A DNA stretch of 64,000 bases from JBBIMP01 sp037444305 (GTDB taxonomy: Bacteria; Acidobacteriota; UBA6911): contig JBBIMP010000017.1 in the NCBI GenBank assembly GCA_037444305.1, positions 1 to 64,000 on the forward strand. The letters run 5' to 3'. Positions within the stretch are counted from its first letter, which is position 1; each line of letters begins with the position of its first letter. Made by a program: the position numbers and the translations under genes. The notes under the pieces were generated by a model. That model ran no database searches. It saw nothing but the letters and a program-made list of their open reading frames with translations, and was not told the DNA's origin. Of the stretch, positions 17,044-25,236 are shown one piece after another.

Positions 17044-20000
17044 GCCGGGATTCGTTCGAGCGCGAACGGGCGCGGAAGGAAACGGAAACATCCTTTGCCG
17101 TCGAAGCCTCGGCTGGGACCGGAAAAACCAGCGCGCTCATCGACCGGATCCTGCAGCTGGTGCTGGTCCGCGGGCCGGCCGGTGAGCCGCTGCCCGTTTC
17201 CGCCGTCTGCGCGATCACGTTCACTGAAAAAGCAGCGGGCGAGATGAAACTCCGTCTGCGGCAGAAGCTCGAGGAAAGCGCCGCGGGCGGGGGGGAGGAG
17301 GGCCGCAGGGCGGCAGAAGCGCTGCGGGAACTGCACGCGGCCAACATCTCCACGGTGCACTCGTTTGCCGCAGCCCTGCTGCGGGAACGCCCGGTGGAAG
17401 CGAGGCTCGACCCGAGATTCACGCCGCTCGACCGGAATCAGGGGCGGCTGCTCTTCGCGGAGTTCCTGGACGCGTGGCTGGGCCGGGCGCTGGAAGAGCG
17501 GCGGCCGGCGCTCGAGGCGGCGCTTCGCGCCGGGCTTCCACTGCAGGACCTGCGCGAGCTGGCCGGGCAGCTCCGCGACCACGCTGGCCGGGCAGCGGAA
17601 CTCGACTTTCCCCCGCCCTGGACGGACGAGGAGGCGAACCGGCTGCGGCTCGAAATGCTGGACGAGGGGAGACAGTTTCCGCAGCTGTGCGGCGACCCGG
17701 AGGACAAGCTCTGCGATGCGCTGGGCCGGGCGCTGGAGTGGCTCGATTCTCCCGGGGAAAAGGCCGCGCCGGGAATTGCGGGAAACAAGGGGCGCGCCGC
17801 GAACTGGCAGGGTGGAATGGCCGCGGTGGAGAGTGTGCGCTCCTTCATCGCCCGTGCCAAGGCGTTTGCGGCGGCGCTGGAATGCCTTCCGCGGCAGCGC
17901 CTGCTCCACGCAGCCGTCTGCTGGCTCAACGGGGAGTTTCTGCCCGCCTGGGAGGAACACAAGCGGCTGAAGGGGTACCTCGAATTCGACGACCTTCTGG
18001 CCGCCGCGCGGGATCTGCTGAGGTCCAGCCCGGATGCCAGGAGCAGCTTTCAGCAGCGGTACCGGGCGCTGTTGGTGGACGAGTTCCAGGACACGGATCC
18101 CGTGCAGCTGGAGATGGTCATGCTGCTGGCCTCGCACCGCGCGGACGGCGGCAGCGCAGCGGACTTCGAGGCGGCGCCCGGGCGGCTTTTCATCGTGGGC
18201 GATCCCAAGCAGTCGATTTACCGCTTCCGGGGCGCCGATATCGAGACCTACCAGAAGGTGGGCAGGCGGGAGTCTGCGCAGGAGCGCGGCCTGGAGAGGC
18301 TCGAGCTGACGACCAATTTCCGGTCTGTCCCGTCCATCCTGCGGTTCGTGGACATCGCCTTTGAATCCGTGATGAGGGCGGCGGATGGGGGCGATTATCA
18401 GCCCGATTACCTGGCTTTCGGCGGCAGCGGGCACCGGGCGGAAGGGCCGGTCTCGCCGTCGGTGCGGCTTCTCGGGGATTTCGATGCCGCCGGCGAGGCG
18501 GTCGGCAGCGGGCCGGGCTTTTTCCAGCTTGAGTGTTCGCGCATTGCCCGGCTGATCGGCGCCATTTGCCGGGACGACGAGTGGCAGGTGGAGGATCGAG
18601 ACGCCGGAACGGGGCGCCGCCGGCAGGCGCGCTTCGGCGACATCGCCGTCCTCCTCCCGGTGCTCACGAAGGCGGACACCCTGGAAACGGCGCTGCAGAA
18701 CGGCGGGGTCCCCTACGTGCTCGAGGGGGGCAAGTACTATTATCGGCGGAGCGAGGTCGCCTCGGCGCTCAACGTGCTCAGGGCGGTGTCCAACCCCAGC
18801 GACACGGTCGCTCTCTACGGGGCCCTTCGCTCGATCTTTTTCGGTCTGTCGGACGAAGACCTGCTGAGGGAACATGCGGCAGGCGCGGTTTTGGACTACC
18901 GCCGGCCGGTGCCGGCGGATTCGCGGCTGCACGGGCCCTTCGGCATTCTGGCGGACCTGCACGGGCACCGGAACCGGCGCCTCCCGTCGGAGACCTTCGA
19001 GATGCTTCTGCACCGGACGGGCGCGCGCGAAGTGCTGGCCCCACGCGGCCTGCAATCGGCCGCCAACCTGATGAAGCTCGCGCAAACGCTCCGGGTTCTG
19101 CAGCGGGAGGCGACCTTCTCGCAGGCGGTGGATCTCCTCTCCCGCATGGACGAGGAGGACATAGGGGAGAGCGAGAGCCGGATCATGGAGGAGAGGGGTG
19201 ACGCGGTGCGTCTGCTGACGATTCACAAGGCCAAGGGCCTCGACTTTCCCATTGTGATCGTGGCCGGCCTGGGCCTGCAGGTCGCAGCGGCGCACGGATC
19301 GATCTGCTCCGAGCCGCATCGAATACGCGCTTACGGCGTGAGGGCAAAGCTCGGGGATTCGTTCGTCTCCACCCCGGAATGGGAGAACCTGAGGGAGGAG
19401 GAGAAGAAGCGCGAGGCGGCCGAACTCGTCCGGCTGCTCTACGTGGCGCTGACGCGGGCGCGGGACCATCTGGTGGTCGGAACGCATCACAAGGGCAAAA
19501 AGGAGAAAGGTGGGGAGGACTTTGCCCGGGACCTCGGGCGGACGCGCCTGGAGCCGCTCGGCGGCCTGCTGGCGTCGGGCATGCGCATGGAACCGAGGCC
19601 GGCGGTGATCCTGGAAGCGCAGCGGGTCGACGCTCTTCCGCTGCTGCGGGCCGCGGCGGAAGAGAACGGTGAGATCGATGTCGGGCGCCGGCTGAGAAGG
19701 GAATACGAGGAGCTCCGCAGGCTGATTGAAGAAACGCCGGGCGCGGCCGTCGGGGAGGGTGCGGCGGAGGGTGAAGCCGCGCCTGCAGCGGAAGATCTGC
19801 CCCGGGATGCGGGACCAAGCCGAGCCATCCGCCTCGGCCTGGCTTTCCACGAGGTCATGGAGACGGCGGAGCTGGGCTGGGAAGGGGAGCGTCTGCAGGA
19901 CTGCGTCGCGGGCGCCGCGGCGGGGCACTCGCTCGACGATGCGGCGGCGGCGGAACTCGGGGAAATGGCGGGCTTCTGCATGAAATCGGGGCTGGTGGCC

Positions 20001-20315
20001 CGCGCGCGGGCGGCGGGGGCAGCGGGCAGGGGGCTCTTCCGCGAGCTCCCATTCATCCGGGCTGTGGAGGGCGCGGCGGGAGAACGTTCGATGGAGGAGG
20101 GGAAGATCGACCTGCTCTTCGAGGAAGGCGACGGGTGGGTGCTGGTGGACTACAAGACAGACAGACTTGATGCCGCGGGAGACCTGCCGGCCGGCACGCG
20201 CGAGCGGTACGGGGCGCAGATGGAAGCGTATGCGCAGGCGCTTGCAGAATTGGGGATCGAGCTCAAGGCCCGCTGCCTGCTCCTCGCCCGCTCCGGACAA
20301 TCCCTCGAGTTTTAA
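17040..20315 (+). CDS. addA: AddA-type helicase-nuclease subunit
   Basis: 1091 residues. The start is GTG 17040, overlapping the addB stop by 4 nt and preceded by GGAGGGGG. All superfamily 1A helicase motifs are present: I ASAGTGKTS (Lys29), II LLVDEFQDTD (Asp347), III GDPKQSIYRFRGAD, IV LTTNFRS, V LLTIHKAKGLDFPIV, VI RLLYVALTRARDHL. A C-terminal RecB-type nuclease domain follows, with GLAFHEVME, KIDLLFEE and LVDYKTDR (Asp1037). It is the motor and one of two nucleases of the AddAB complex in the cytoplasm. The stop codon lies 3 nt before a palindromic repeat. Confidence 0.95.
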   Translation: MSRDSFERERARKETETSFAVEASAGTGKTSALIDRILQLVLVRGPAGEPLPVSAVCAITFTEKAAGEMKLRLRQKLEESAAGGGEEGRRAAEALRELHAANISTVHSFAAALLRERPVEARLDPRFTPLDRNQGRLLFAEFLDAWLGRALEERRPALEAALRAGLPLQDLRELAGQLRDHAGRAAELDFPPPWTDEEANRLRLEMLDEGRQFPQLCGDPEDKLCDALGRALEWLDSPGEKAAPGIAGNKGRAANWQGGMAAVESVRSFIARAKAFAAALECLPRQRLLHAAVCWLNGEFLPAWEEHKRLKGYLEFDDLLAAARDLLRSSPDARSSFQQRYRALLVDEFQDTDPVQLEMVMLLASHRADGGSAADFEAAPGRLFIVGDPKQSIYRFRGADIETYQKVGRRESAQERGLERLELTTNFRSVPSILRFVDIAFESVMRAADGGDYQPDYLAFGGSGHRAEGPVSPSVRLLGDFDAAGEAVGSGPGFFQLECSRIARLIGAICRDDEWQVEDRDAGTGRRRQARFGDIAVLLPVLTKADTLETALQNGGVPYVLEGGKYYYRRSEVASALNVLRAVSNPSDTVALYGALRSIFFGLSDEDLLREHAAGAVLDYRRPVPADSRLHGPFGILADLHGHRNRRLPSETFEMLLHRTGAREVLAPRGLQSAANLMKLAQTLRVLQREATFSQAVDLLSRMDEEDIGESESRIMEERGDAVRLLTIHKAKGLDFPIVIVAGLGLQVAAAHGSICSEPHRIRAYGVRAKLGDSFVSTPEWENLREEEKKREAAELVRLLYVALTRARDHLVVGTHHKGKKEKGGEDFARDLGRTRLEPLGGLLASGMRMEPRPAVILEAQRVDALPLLRAAAEENGEIDVGRRLRREYEELRRLIEETPGAAVGEGAAEGEAAPAAEDLPRDAGPSRAIRLGLAFHEVMETAELGWEGERLQDCVAGAAAGHSLDDAAAAELGEMAGFCMKSGLVARARAAGAAGRGLFRELPFIRAVEGAAGERSMEEGKIDLLFEEGDGWVLVDYKTDRLDAAGDLPAGTRERYGAQMEAYAQALAELGIELKARCLLLARSGQSLEF

Positions 20316-20317
20316 TA

Positions 20318-20738
20318 TCGGGGACAGGGCCATAACCTCGAGATTCGATCGTTCCGGCAGTTCTCGAAAGGCCCGTTTTGCCTCTCAATTGGGGACGCGG
20401 CTGCCTCTTGCACTCCGGCCATTCCGGGGAATTTCGAGGTTGTGGCGCCTGTCCCCGAATGGCGCTTAAATAAGGAATCGAGGACCCTGAAAGGGTCCGA
20501 CAGGAAAGCCCAGGGCGCAAGCCCTGGGTAAGGCGGGATAAGGGGAAAGAGGAGCCCTGCAAGGGCGACACCGGCTGTGCCGCCCTTGCAGGGCTCAATC
20601 CCGGCATTCGCCGACAACCCAGGGCTTACGCCCTGGGCTTTCCCGCGCCGCCTTTTCGGGGCTTAAGCAATTGATTTGGCGGCGTTACCCGGTGATTTCG
20701 ACCGCCCTCAACTAAGCGCTATTCGCGCCTGTCCCCGG
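20318..20738. repeat. Composite palindromic repeat, copy A, with nested hairpin insert
   Basis: This fills the gap between addA and the convergent DUF2156 gene. Module 1 (20318-20456) starts CGGGGACAGG and ends CCTGTCCCCG; its ends are near-perfect inverted repeats of about 28 bp (AACCTCGA...TCGAGGTT core). Module 2 (about 20447-20738) starts with the shared CCTGTCCCCG and AATGGCGCTT and ends with AAGCGCTATTCGCGCCTGTC. A second copy with the modules in the opposite order lies at 52657-52842. Module 2 here is split by an extra block at about 20480-20650. It resembles REP/BIME-type elements mobilised in trans; no transposase is in the window. Confidence 0.85.
20480..20650. repeat. Hairpin cluster inserted into repeat copy A
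   Basis: Comparison with copy B shows about 170 extra bases here: B reads AAGAAATCAGCCTTTTCGGG where A is interrupted after AAGGAATC. The insert holds four hairpins: GGACCCTGAAAGGGTCC (20482-20498), CCCAGGGCGCAAGCCCTGGG (20509-20528), the arm pair AGCCCTGCAAGGGCG / CGCCCTTGCAGGGCT (20553-20567 and 20581-20595), and CCCAGGGCTTACGCCCTGGG (20618-20637). It has no coding potential. It looks like a second REP-like element that landed inside the first. Confidence 0.8.
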
Positions 20739-21631
20739 AATTGGATTTCGAATTTTTCGATGAGGTGGCAGGGATGGTAGGAGAGCTTCGTCTTGCGCAG
20801 CCCCGGGAGACCAAGGTCTTCCTCCATGTTGAGGAAGGTGAACGGGCCGAACAGGTGCCGGCAAGCTTCCCACAGAAGCGTCTGCGAGACGCCCGGCAGT
20901 CCTGCGCTGGCGTACTGGAAGTGGGCGATCGCGGTGCCGGGCGCGCCGCTGCTCGCGATGATGAAACCGTGCACCTCCCCGCGGAAGACCAGCGCCCCGC
21001 CGAAAAGACCCAGCCGCTCGTAATCAGCGAAGGCGTTTTCGAGCGCCCGGCGCTGGCACTCGTGGTGGAAGGTGGCGTCTGCCGGGGCGCCGGAGTTTTG
21101 GACTTCCTTCACCTCGGCCCACCGCTCGAAAAGAGCGAGCGCCGGGGAGAACAGCTTCTGTTCCAGCGGGCGGAAGTCGTGTCCAGGATACAACCGGGCG
21201 AATTTTTTCAGGTGGTTGCGCTTGCCGTCGAATTTCTTCCCCTTGAGCTCGGCCAGTTCCCGCACGCGGTAGATGTAGTCGAAGTGGTCCCGCAGCGGCC
21301 GGACATCGAATTCCTCCGGCGGCAGCATGGCGGCCAGGGAAGCACCGGTGCGCGTGATGCGCCCGGTCCGGTCCAGGCATGCGCGGACGGCAGCCGCCAG
21401 GTCGCGCGTGCCGAGCGGTTCGAGGAAACAGGCGGGCTCCGAGTGCGGCTCCATCATGATGCAGAGGTTCCCGTGGATGGAGGTCAGCGAGGGCGAAGTG
21501 CAGTCGCGCCAGATGCGCAGGTTGGCGGGACTGAGATCGCAGGCGCCCGGGGAGAGTTCGCGATACAGGCGGTCGAGCAGGCCGTGATCGTCCCGGCGGA
21601 GGGGGCGCGAGCGCGGGAAATCAGGAATCAT
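20708..21631 (-). CDS. DUF2156/MprF-C-terminal-like aminoacyltransferase-fold protein
   Basis: 307 residues, no membrane helix. It matches the soluble domain of phosphatidylglycerol lysyltransferases (DUF2156, twin GNAT fold): NLRIWRDCTSPSLTSIHGNLCIMM near the start, RVRELAELKGKKFDGKRNHLKKF in the middle, then ALVFRGEVHGFIIASS and FTFLNMEEDLGLPGLRKTKLSYHPCHLIEKF at the end. Stand-alone versions are common; substrates are unknown. The start overlaps the GNAT gene by 11 nt. The last codons (GQARIALS and stop) lie inside the palindromic repeat, so its C-terminus appears replaced by repeat DNA. Confidence 0.8.
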   Translation of the reverse strand: MIPDFPRSRPLRRDDHGLLDRLYRELSPGACDLSPANLRIWRDCTSPSLTSIHGNLCIMMEPHSEPACFLEPLGTRDLAAAVRACLDRTGRITRTGASLAAMLPPEEFDVRPLRDHFDYIYRVRELAELKGKKFDGKRNHLKKFARLYPGHDFRPLEQKLFSPALALFERWAEVKEVQNSGAPADATFHHECQRRALENAFADYERLGLFGGALVFRGEVHGFIIASSGAPGTAIAHFQYASAGLPGVSQTLLWEACRHLFGPFTFLNMEEDLGLPGLRKTKLSYHPCHLIEKFEIQFRGQARIALS

Positions 21632-22079
21632 CGCGTTTCCTTACCAGGCGCCGGCAGGAGGAAGGGTCGCAGTTCGCGCAGCCGTACATGGAGCGCGGGG
21701 GGAGAGCGGCGGGAGCGGCGGCCGCCTCCTCGAATCCGAACCTGCGGAAGAATCCGGGGATCAGCGTGTAGAGGTAAACGTCCTTTGCGGCGGCCCCGAC
21801 GAGCGTGTCTACGAGCAGCCCGCCGATGCCGCGGCCCCGCAAGTCTTCGCGCACGCCGACGCAGCTGAGCAGGGCGAGGCGGCCGCGATCCTTAAGTTCC
21901 GCCACGCCCAGGACCGTCTCTCCCCGCGCGGCGACCCAGAAGCATTCGAGGTCCATGGCCGCATACGCAAGCTCAAGGTCGGAGAGAAGGCGGAGGATCT
22001 GGGGATGATCCTGTATCTCGGCCCGCCTCACGCGGATGTCCTGGGAGCAGGATTCAGAGTTTGGGGCGGTTTGCTTCAT
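21621..22079 (-). CDS. GNAT acetyltransferase, ArgA-like
   Basis: 152 residues from ATG 22079 (MKQTAPNSESCSQDIRVRRAEIQDHPQILRLL). The acetyl-CoA-binding motif A is VREDLRGRGIGGLLVDTLV (R/Q-x-x-G-x-G/A type). DVYLYTLIPGFFRRFGFEEA follows, as in the N-acetylglutamate-synthase-like GNATs (YLLT...FFxxxGF). The C-terminus has a Cys pair (YGCANCDPSSCRR) typical of small ArgA-like acetyltransferases, possibly binding metal. It may act in arginine synthesis, but without neighbouring arg genes that is uncertain. It is translationally linked to the downstream DUF2156 gene by an 11-nt overlap. Confidence 0.8.
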   Translation of the reverse strand: MKQTAPNSESCSQDIRVRRAEIQDHPQILRLLSDLELAYAAMDLECFWVAARGETVLGVAELKDRGRLALLSCVGVREDLRGRGIGGLLVDTLVGAAAKDVYLYTLIPGFFRRFGFEEAAAAPAALPPRSMYGCANCDPSSCRRLVRKRDDS

Positions 22080-22127
22080 GGACAATCCCAATCTGTTGCG
22101 CCGGGGCGCCGCATTTTTCCGGCCCTT

Positions 22128-22161
22128 CCGGGGGCAAGCCGCGCAGCGGCGCGGCCCCCGG
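22128..22161. repeat. Intergenic GC hairpin between the GNAT gene and the zinc-ribbon gene
   Basis: CCGGGGGC and GCCCCCGG bracket an inner CCGCGC/GCGCGG stem; CTATTTTCT follows on the + strand, and the AGGGGCGCAAC 11-mer lies at 22177-22187. No gene ends here on the + strand, so a terminator role is unclear. The remainder of the gap 22080-22475 holds no coding signal I can support. Confidence 0.45.
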
Positions 22162-22475
22162 CTATTTTCTGAGCGCAGGGGCGCAACGAAGTCAGCCTCT
22201 CTGGTGCGCAACGCGATCGACCTCTCCTGTTCAGGCACCGGAGCGGCGTCTGCCCGGGCGCTGTGTGCCCCGTCTTTTCCGAAGCACGCTCCTGAGTGCA
22301 AGGAAACGGATTCAATTCGTTCTGGCCGAGGGCGCCCCGCCAGAGGCACCTGAGCCGCCTACCGCGCCGCCTCGCATCCCAATCGGAACGGAAGGCTAAT
22401 TCCTCGCCCGACAAATTTCAATAGCAGGTCTGGGGTGGCATGTTTCGGAGGACCCCAAAATATCGCAAAATCCTA

Positions 22476-22503
22476 TTGACACGATCCCAAAAAACCGTAA
22501 ACT
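22476..22503 (+). promoter_or_regulatory. Sigma70-type promoter of the zinc-ribbon gene
   Basis: A perfect -35 hexamer TTGACA (22476-22481) is followed after 16 nt by TAAACT (22498-22503) in a locally AT-rich stretch. The zinc-ribbon ATG is about 48 nt downstream, with a strong AAAGGAG in between. It is the best two-hexamer promoter in the window. Confidence 0.75.
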
Positions 22504-22551
22504 CTGCGCTTTTTGCAATCATACGCCTAGTGCAGAAAGGAGATTCCCGAG

Positions 22552-22731
22552 ATGGCTGAGAAGCTTTCCAAGACGGCTCGTGCGAGCATGGGCGACAAGG
22601 GTGCGCGGCACGAAAAATCGTGCCCCTCCTGTGGAACCGGCATGGTTGCGACCCGCGTGGTGAAATATCGTCAGAACCCGGGCGGCATGTACTGGATCTG
22701 CCCCAAGGACGACAACAGGGTCAAGATATAA
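22552..22731 (+). CDS. Small zinc-ribbon protein, 59 residues
   Basis: The frame reads MAEKLSKTARASMGDKGARH, then EKSCPSCGTGMVATRVVKYR and QNPGGMYWICPKDDNRVKI. It has one CxxC knuckle (CPSC) and a later single Cys (WICPKDD), giving a three-Cys, possibly His-assisted, zinc ribbon. The N-terminus is basic, as in RNA- or ribosome-associated small proteins. AAAGGAG lies 10 nt upstream of the ATG. A consensus promoter and a strong terminator bracket it, so it is a monocistronic and probably well expressed gene. I do not recognise a named family; a binding role for nucleic acid is inference only. Confidence 0.85.
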   Translation: MAEKLSKTARASMGDKGARHEKSCPSCGTGMVATRVVKYRQNPGGMYWICPKDDNRVKI

Positions 22732-22771
22732 GCCGGAGAGGCATGTGTTCGGCCTTCGATGGAGGCCGGCA

Positions 22772-22805
22772 GGGCAGCTGCCTGAGTGCAGCTGCCCATT
22801 TTTTT
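22772..22805 (+). terminator. Intrinsic terminator of the zinc-ribbon gene
   Basis: GGGCAGCTGC, loop CTGAGT, GCAGCTGCCC, then ATTTTTTT: a perfect 10-bp stem followed by a T-run, 41 nt after the zinc-ribbon stop codon. Confidence 0.93.
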
Positions 22806-22838
22806 GCTCCGGGCGGTTTTCGGCAGCGCGGCGAAAGC

Positions 22839-24050
22839 CTACAGCAGCATCCCGGCGATCGAGGCGGAAAGGTAGTTTGCCAGGGTGCCGGCCGCAACCG
22901 CGCGCAGTCCCAGCTTGGCCAGGTCGTGCTTGCGGTCCGGGGCCAGCGCGCCGATACCGCCGATCTGGATGCCGATCGAACTGAAGTTGGCAAAGCCGCA
23001 CAGCGCGAAGGTGGCGATGACGAACGATCGGGGGTCGAGCGTCTCCTTGAGGGCGCCCAGCTGAGAAAAGGCGATCAGCTCGTTCAGCACGAGGCGGGTT
23101 CCCAGCAGGTTCCCCACGGCCTGGGCGTCCTGCCAGGCGACACCCATCAGCCAGGCCAGCGGCGCGGCGATGTGGCCGAAAACCCACTCGAGGCTGAGGT
23201 TCTGCCCGCCGCCGATGGGGATGAGCCCCAAGCCCGCGTTCACCAGCGCGATCAGCGCCAGGAAGGCGATGAGCATGGCGCCGACGTTGAGCGCCAGGTG
23301 CAGGCCCTCGCCCGTGCCGCGCGCTGCCGCATCGATGACGTTGACGTCGGTGCGCTCGATTTTCAGCGTCACCGTGCCGGCGCTCTTGGGCGTCTCGGTC
23401 TCCGGGATGAACATCTTTGCCATCATGATAGCCCCCGGCGCCGTCATGATCACCGCCGTGATGAGGTGCCTCGCCTCGACGCCAAAGGCGATGTAGGCCG
23501 CCATGATCCCGCCCGACACGTGCGCCATGCCCGAAGTCATGATGGTCATCAGCTCGGAGCGCGTCAGCGAGGAGAGGAAGGGCCGGATGGTCAGCGGCGC
23601 CTCGGTCTGGCCCATGAAGATGCTGGCCGCGACGTTGAGCGACTCGGCGCCGCTGGCCCCCATGAACCGCGTCATCACCTTGGCCAGCCCCACGACGATG
23701 AGCTGCATCACGCCGAAGTAGTAGAGGATGGCGAACAGGGCGGCTATGAAGATGATGGTGGGGAGCACCTGAAAGGCGAAGATGGCGACCGTGTTGCCCA
23801 TCGTCCCCAGGTCCCCGAACACGAAGGACGACCCGGCGTAGGAGAAGTGCAGCAGGCGGTTGACCTTGTCCCCCATCCAGCGGAACGTCTGCTGGCCGGC
23901 CGTGGTCTTGAGCACCAGCAGCGCGAAGACAAACTGCAGCCCGAGTCCCCAGGCGACCGTCTTGAGGCGGATCGCCTTGCGGTTCGAGGAAAAGAGGTAG
24001 GCGATGCCGAGGATGGCGGTGATGCCCAACAAGCCCGTGAATCGTTCCAT
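22839..24050 (-). CDS. Concentrative nucleoside transporter (CNT/NupC family)
   Basis: 403 residues from ATG 24050 (GGGAG upstream). The N-terminus MERFTGLLGITAILGIAYLFSSNRKAIRLK is typical of NupC/NupX proteins. The family core GQTEAPLTIRPFLSSLTRSELMTIMTSGMAHVSGG (residues about 195-230) holds the nucleoside and cation-binding residues. A second repeat-hairpin region includes the NLLGTRLVLNELIAF segment. The transporter sits in the inner membrane and imports nucleosides with H+ or Na+. It is transcribed alone; no nucleoside-catabolic gene is adjacent. Confidence 0.93.
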   Translation of the reverse strand: MERFTGLLGITAILGIAYLFSSNRKAIRLKTVAWGLGLQFVFALLVLKTTAGQQTFRWMGDKVNRLLHFSYAGSSFVFGDLGTMGNTVAIFAFQVLPTIIFIAALFAILYYFGVMQLIVVGLAKVMTRFMGASGAESLNVAASIFMGQTEAPLTIRPFLSSLTRSELMTIMTSGMAHVSGGIMAAYIAFGVEARHLITAVIMTAPGAIMMAKMFIPETETPKSAGTVTLKIERTDVNVIDAAARGTGEGLHLALNVGAMLIAFLALIALVNAGLGLIPIGGGQNLSLEWVFGHIAAPLAWLMGVAWQDAQAVGNLLGTRLVLNELIAFSQLGALKETLDPRSFVIATFALCGFANFSSIGIQIGGIGALAPDRKHDLAKLGLRAVAAGTLANYLSASIAGMLL

Positions 24051-24222
24051 CTGCAACTCCCGCTGGGTTTGGCAGCGCGTCGTCTCCGGCGCGCCCGGGT
24101 TCATGTTTGCGGTCCGGCGGCCCCTCCGGGCCGGCTCATTATAGGTAGGGGCCTGCTCAATTACAACGAGGCTTTGGCTGGAGATGCGCCACATCCGCCG
24201 CGCGGCCGCGGCGGCAGTCGGC

Positions 24223-24228
24223 TATAAT
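24223..24228 (+). promoter_or_regulatory. Perfect -10 box (TATAAT) 6 nt before the radical SAM start codon
   Basis: TATAAT at 24223-24228 is followed by CTGGCC and ATG 24235, so transcription would start at or next to the A of the start codon. No Shine-Dalgarno is present. The upstream sequence is GC-rich without a recognisable -35. Confidence 0.6.
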
Positions 24229-24234
24229 CTGGCC

Positions 24235-25191
24235 ATGGGCGAACGCCTCCGGCCGGCTCCCGGTCCTTTCGAGCGTGGGAGCCGATACAATTCCTACGGC
24301 GCTTTTCTCAGGCGGAAGTACGGGTGCCGCGTGGGCAAGGTCAGCGTGGATGCGGGCTTCACCTGCCCCAACCGCGACGGCACGGCCGGCCTCGGGGGCT
24401 GCGCCTACTGTGACGGGGATTCCTTTGTCCCGGAATCGGTGAGCCGCGCCCGCCCGGTTGCCGAGCAGGTCGCGGCGGGCATCGAATACCTGCGGGCGCG
24501 CTACCGCGCGCGCAAGTTCATCGCCTACTTCCAGCCCCGCACCAACACGCACGCCCCGCTCGACCGGCTCGTGCCGCTCTACGAGGAGGCCATGGCGCAC
24601 GAGGACATCGTGGGCCTCGCCGTGGGCACCCGCCCGGATGCCGTGGACGAGGACAAACTGGCCTGGTTCGAACAACTGGCCGGCGCGCGCTTCGTGACGC
24701 TCGAGTACGGCCTCCAGTCCGCCCATGACCGGACGCTGGAGCGCATCCGCCGCGGCCATGACTACGCCTGCTGGCGGAAGGCGGTGGAGCGCACGCGAGG
24801 CCGCGGGATCTACGTCACCGCCCACCTGATTCTCGGGTTCCCCTGGGAGAGCCGCGAAGAGATGCTGTCGATGGCGGCGGCGGTCTCCGCGGCCGGCGTG
24901 GATTTTCTGAAGCTTCACCACCTGCACGTTCTGCGGGGGACGGCCATGGGGGCGGAATTCGAGCGCGCGCCGTTCGCCCTGCCATCCTACGGGGAATACG
25001 TCGGCCTAGTGGTGGACTTCCTGGAGCGGCTCGATCCGGACGTCTGCCTGGAGCGGCTTTTCGCTCTGGCGCCCGAGGACCGGCTGCTCGCGCCGCGCTG
25101 GGGGAAGAGCAAGGCGGAGATGCAGTTCGACATCGAGCAGGCGCTGGCTCGCCGCCGCACCTGGCAGGGGAGGCTTTTCGGCTCCCAGTAG
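24235..25191 (+). CDS. TIGR01212/YhcC-type radical SAM protein
   Basis: 318 residues. The N-terminal signature RYNSYGAFLRRKYGCRVGKVSVDAGFTCPNRDG...GGCAYC is diagnostic; the cluster cysteines are Cys44, Cys56 and Cys59 (C-x11-C-x2-C, the variant spacing of this family). Further conserved blocks are KFIAYFQPRTNTHAP, EYGLQSAHDRTLERIRRGHDYACW and HHLHVLRGTAM. Members are cytoplasmic Fe-S enzymes similar to Elp3-type radical SAM proteins; the reaction is not established. Transcribed alone from a box directly at the start codon. Confidence 0.93.
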   Translation: MGERLRPAPGPFERGSRYNSYGAFLRRKYGCRVGKVSVDAGFTCPNRDGTAGLGGCAYCDGDSFVPESVSRARPVAEQVAAGIEYLRARYRARKFIAYFQPRTNTHAPLDRLVPLYEEAMAHEDIVGLAVGTRPDAVDEDKLAWFEQLAGARFVTLEYGLQSAHDRTLERIRRGHDYACWRKAVERTRGRGIYVTAHLILGFPWESREEMLSMAAAVSAAGVDFLKLHHLHVLRGTAMGAEFERAPFALPSYGEYVGLVVDFLERLDPDVCLERLFALAPEDRLLAPRWGKSKAEMQFDIEQALARRRTWQGRLFGSQ

Positions 25192-25236
25192 ACAATCCGG
25201 GCTGAGGAACAGAATTCACTGAACGGGAGGATTGCC

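Noticed and set aside
16674..20333. A 1219-codon open frame on the - strand opposite addA
   Set aside because: It mirrors the codon pattern of addA; the translation is rich in Arg, Pro, His and Gln with no domain, and AddA on the other strand has every expected motif.
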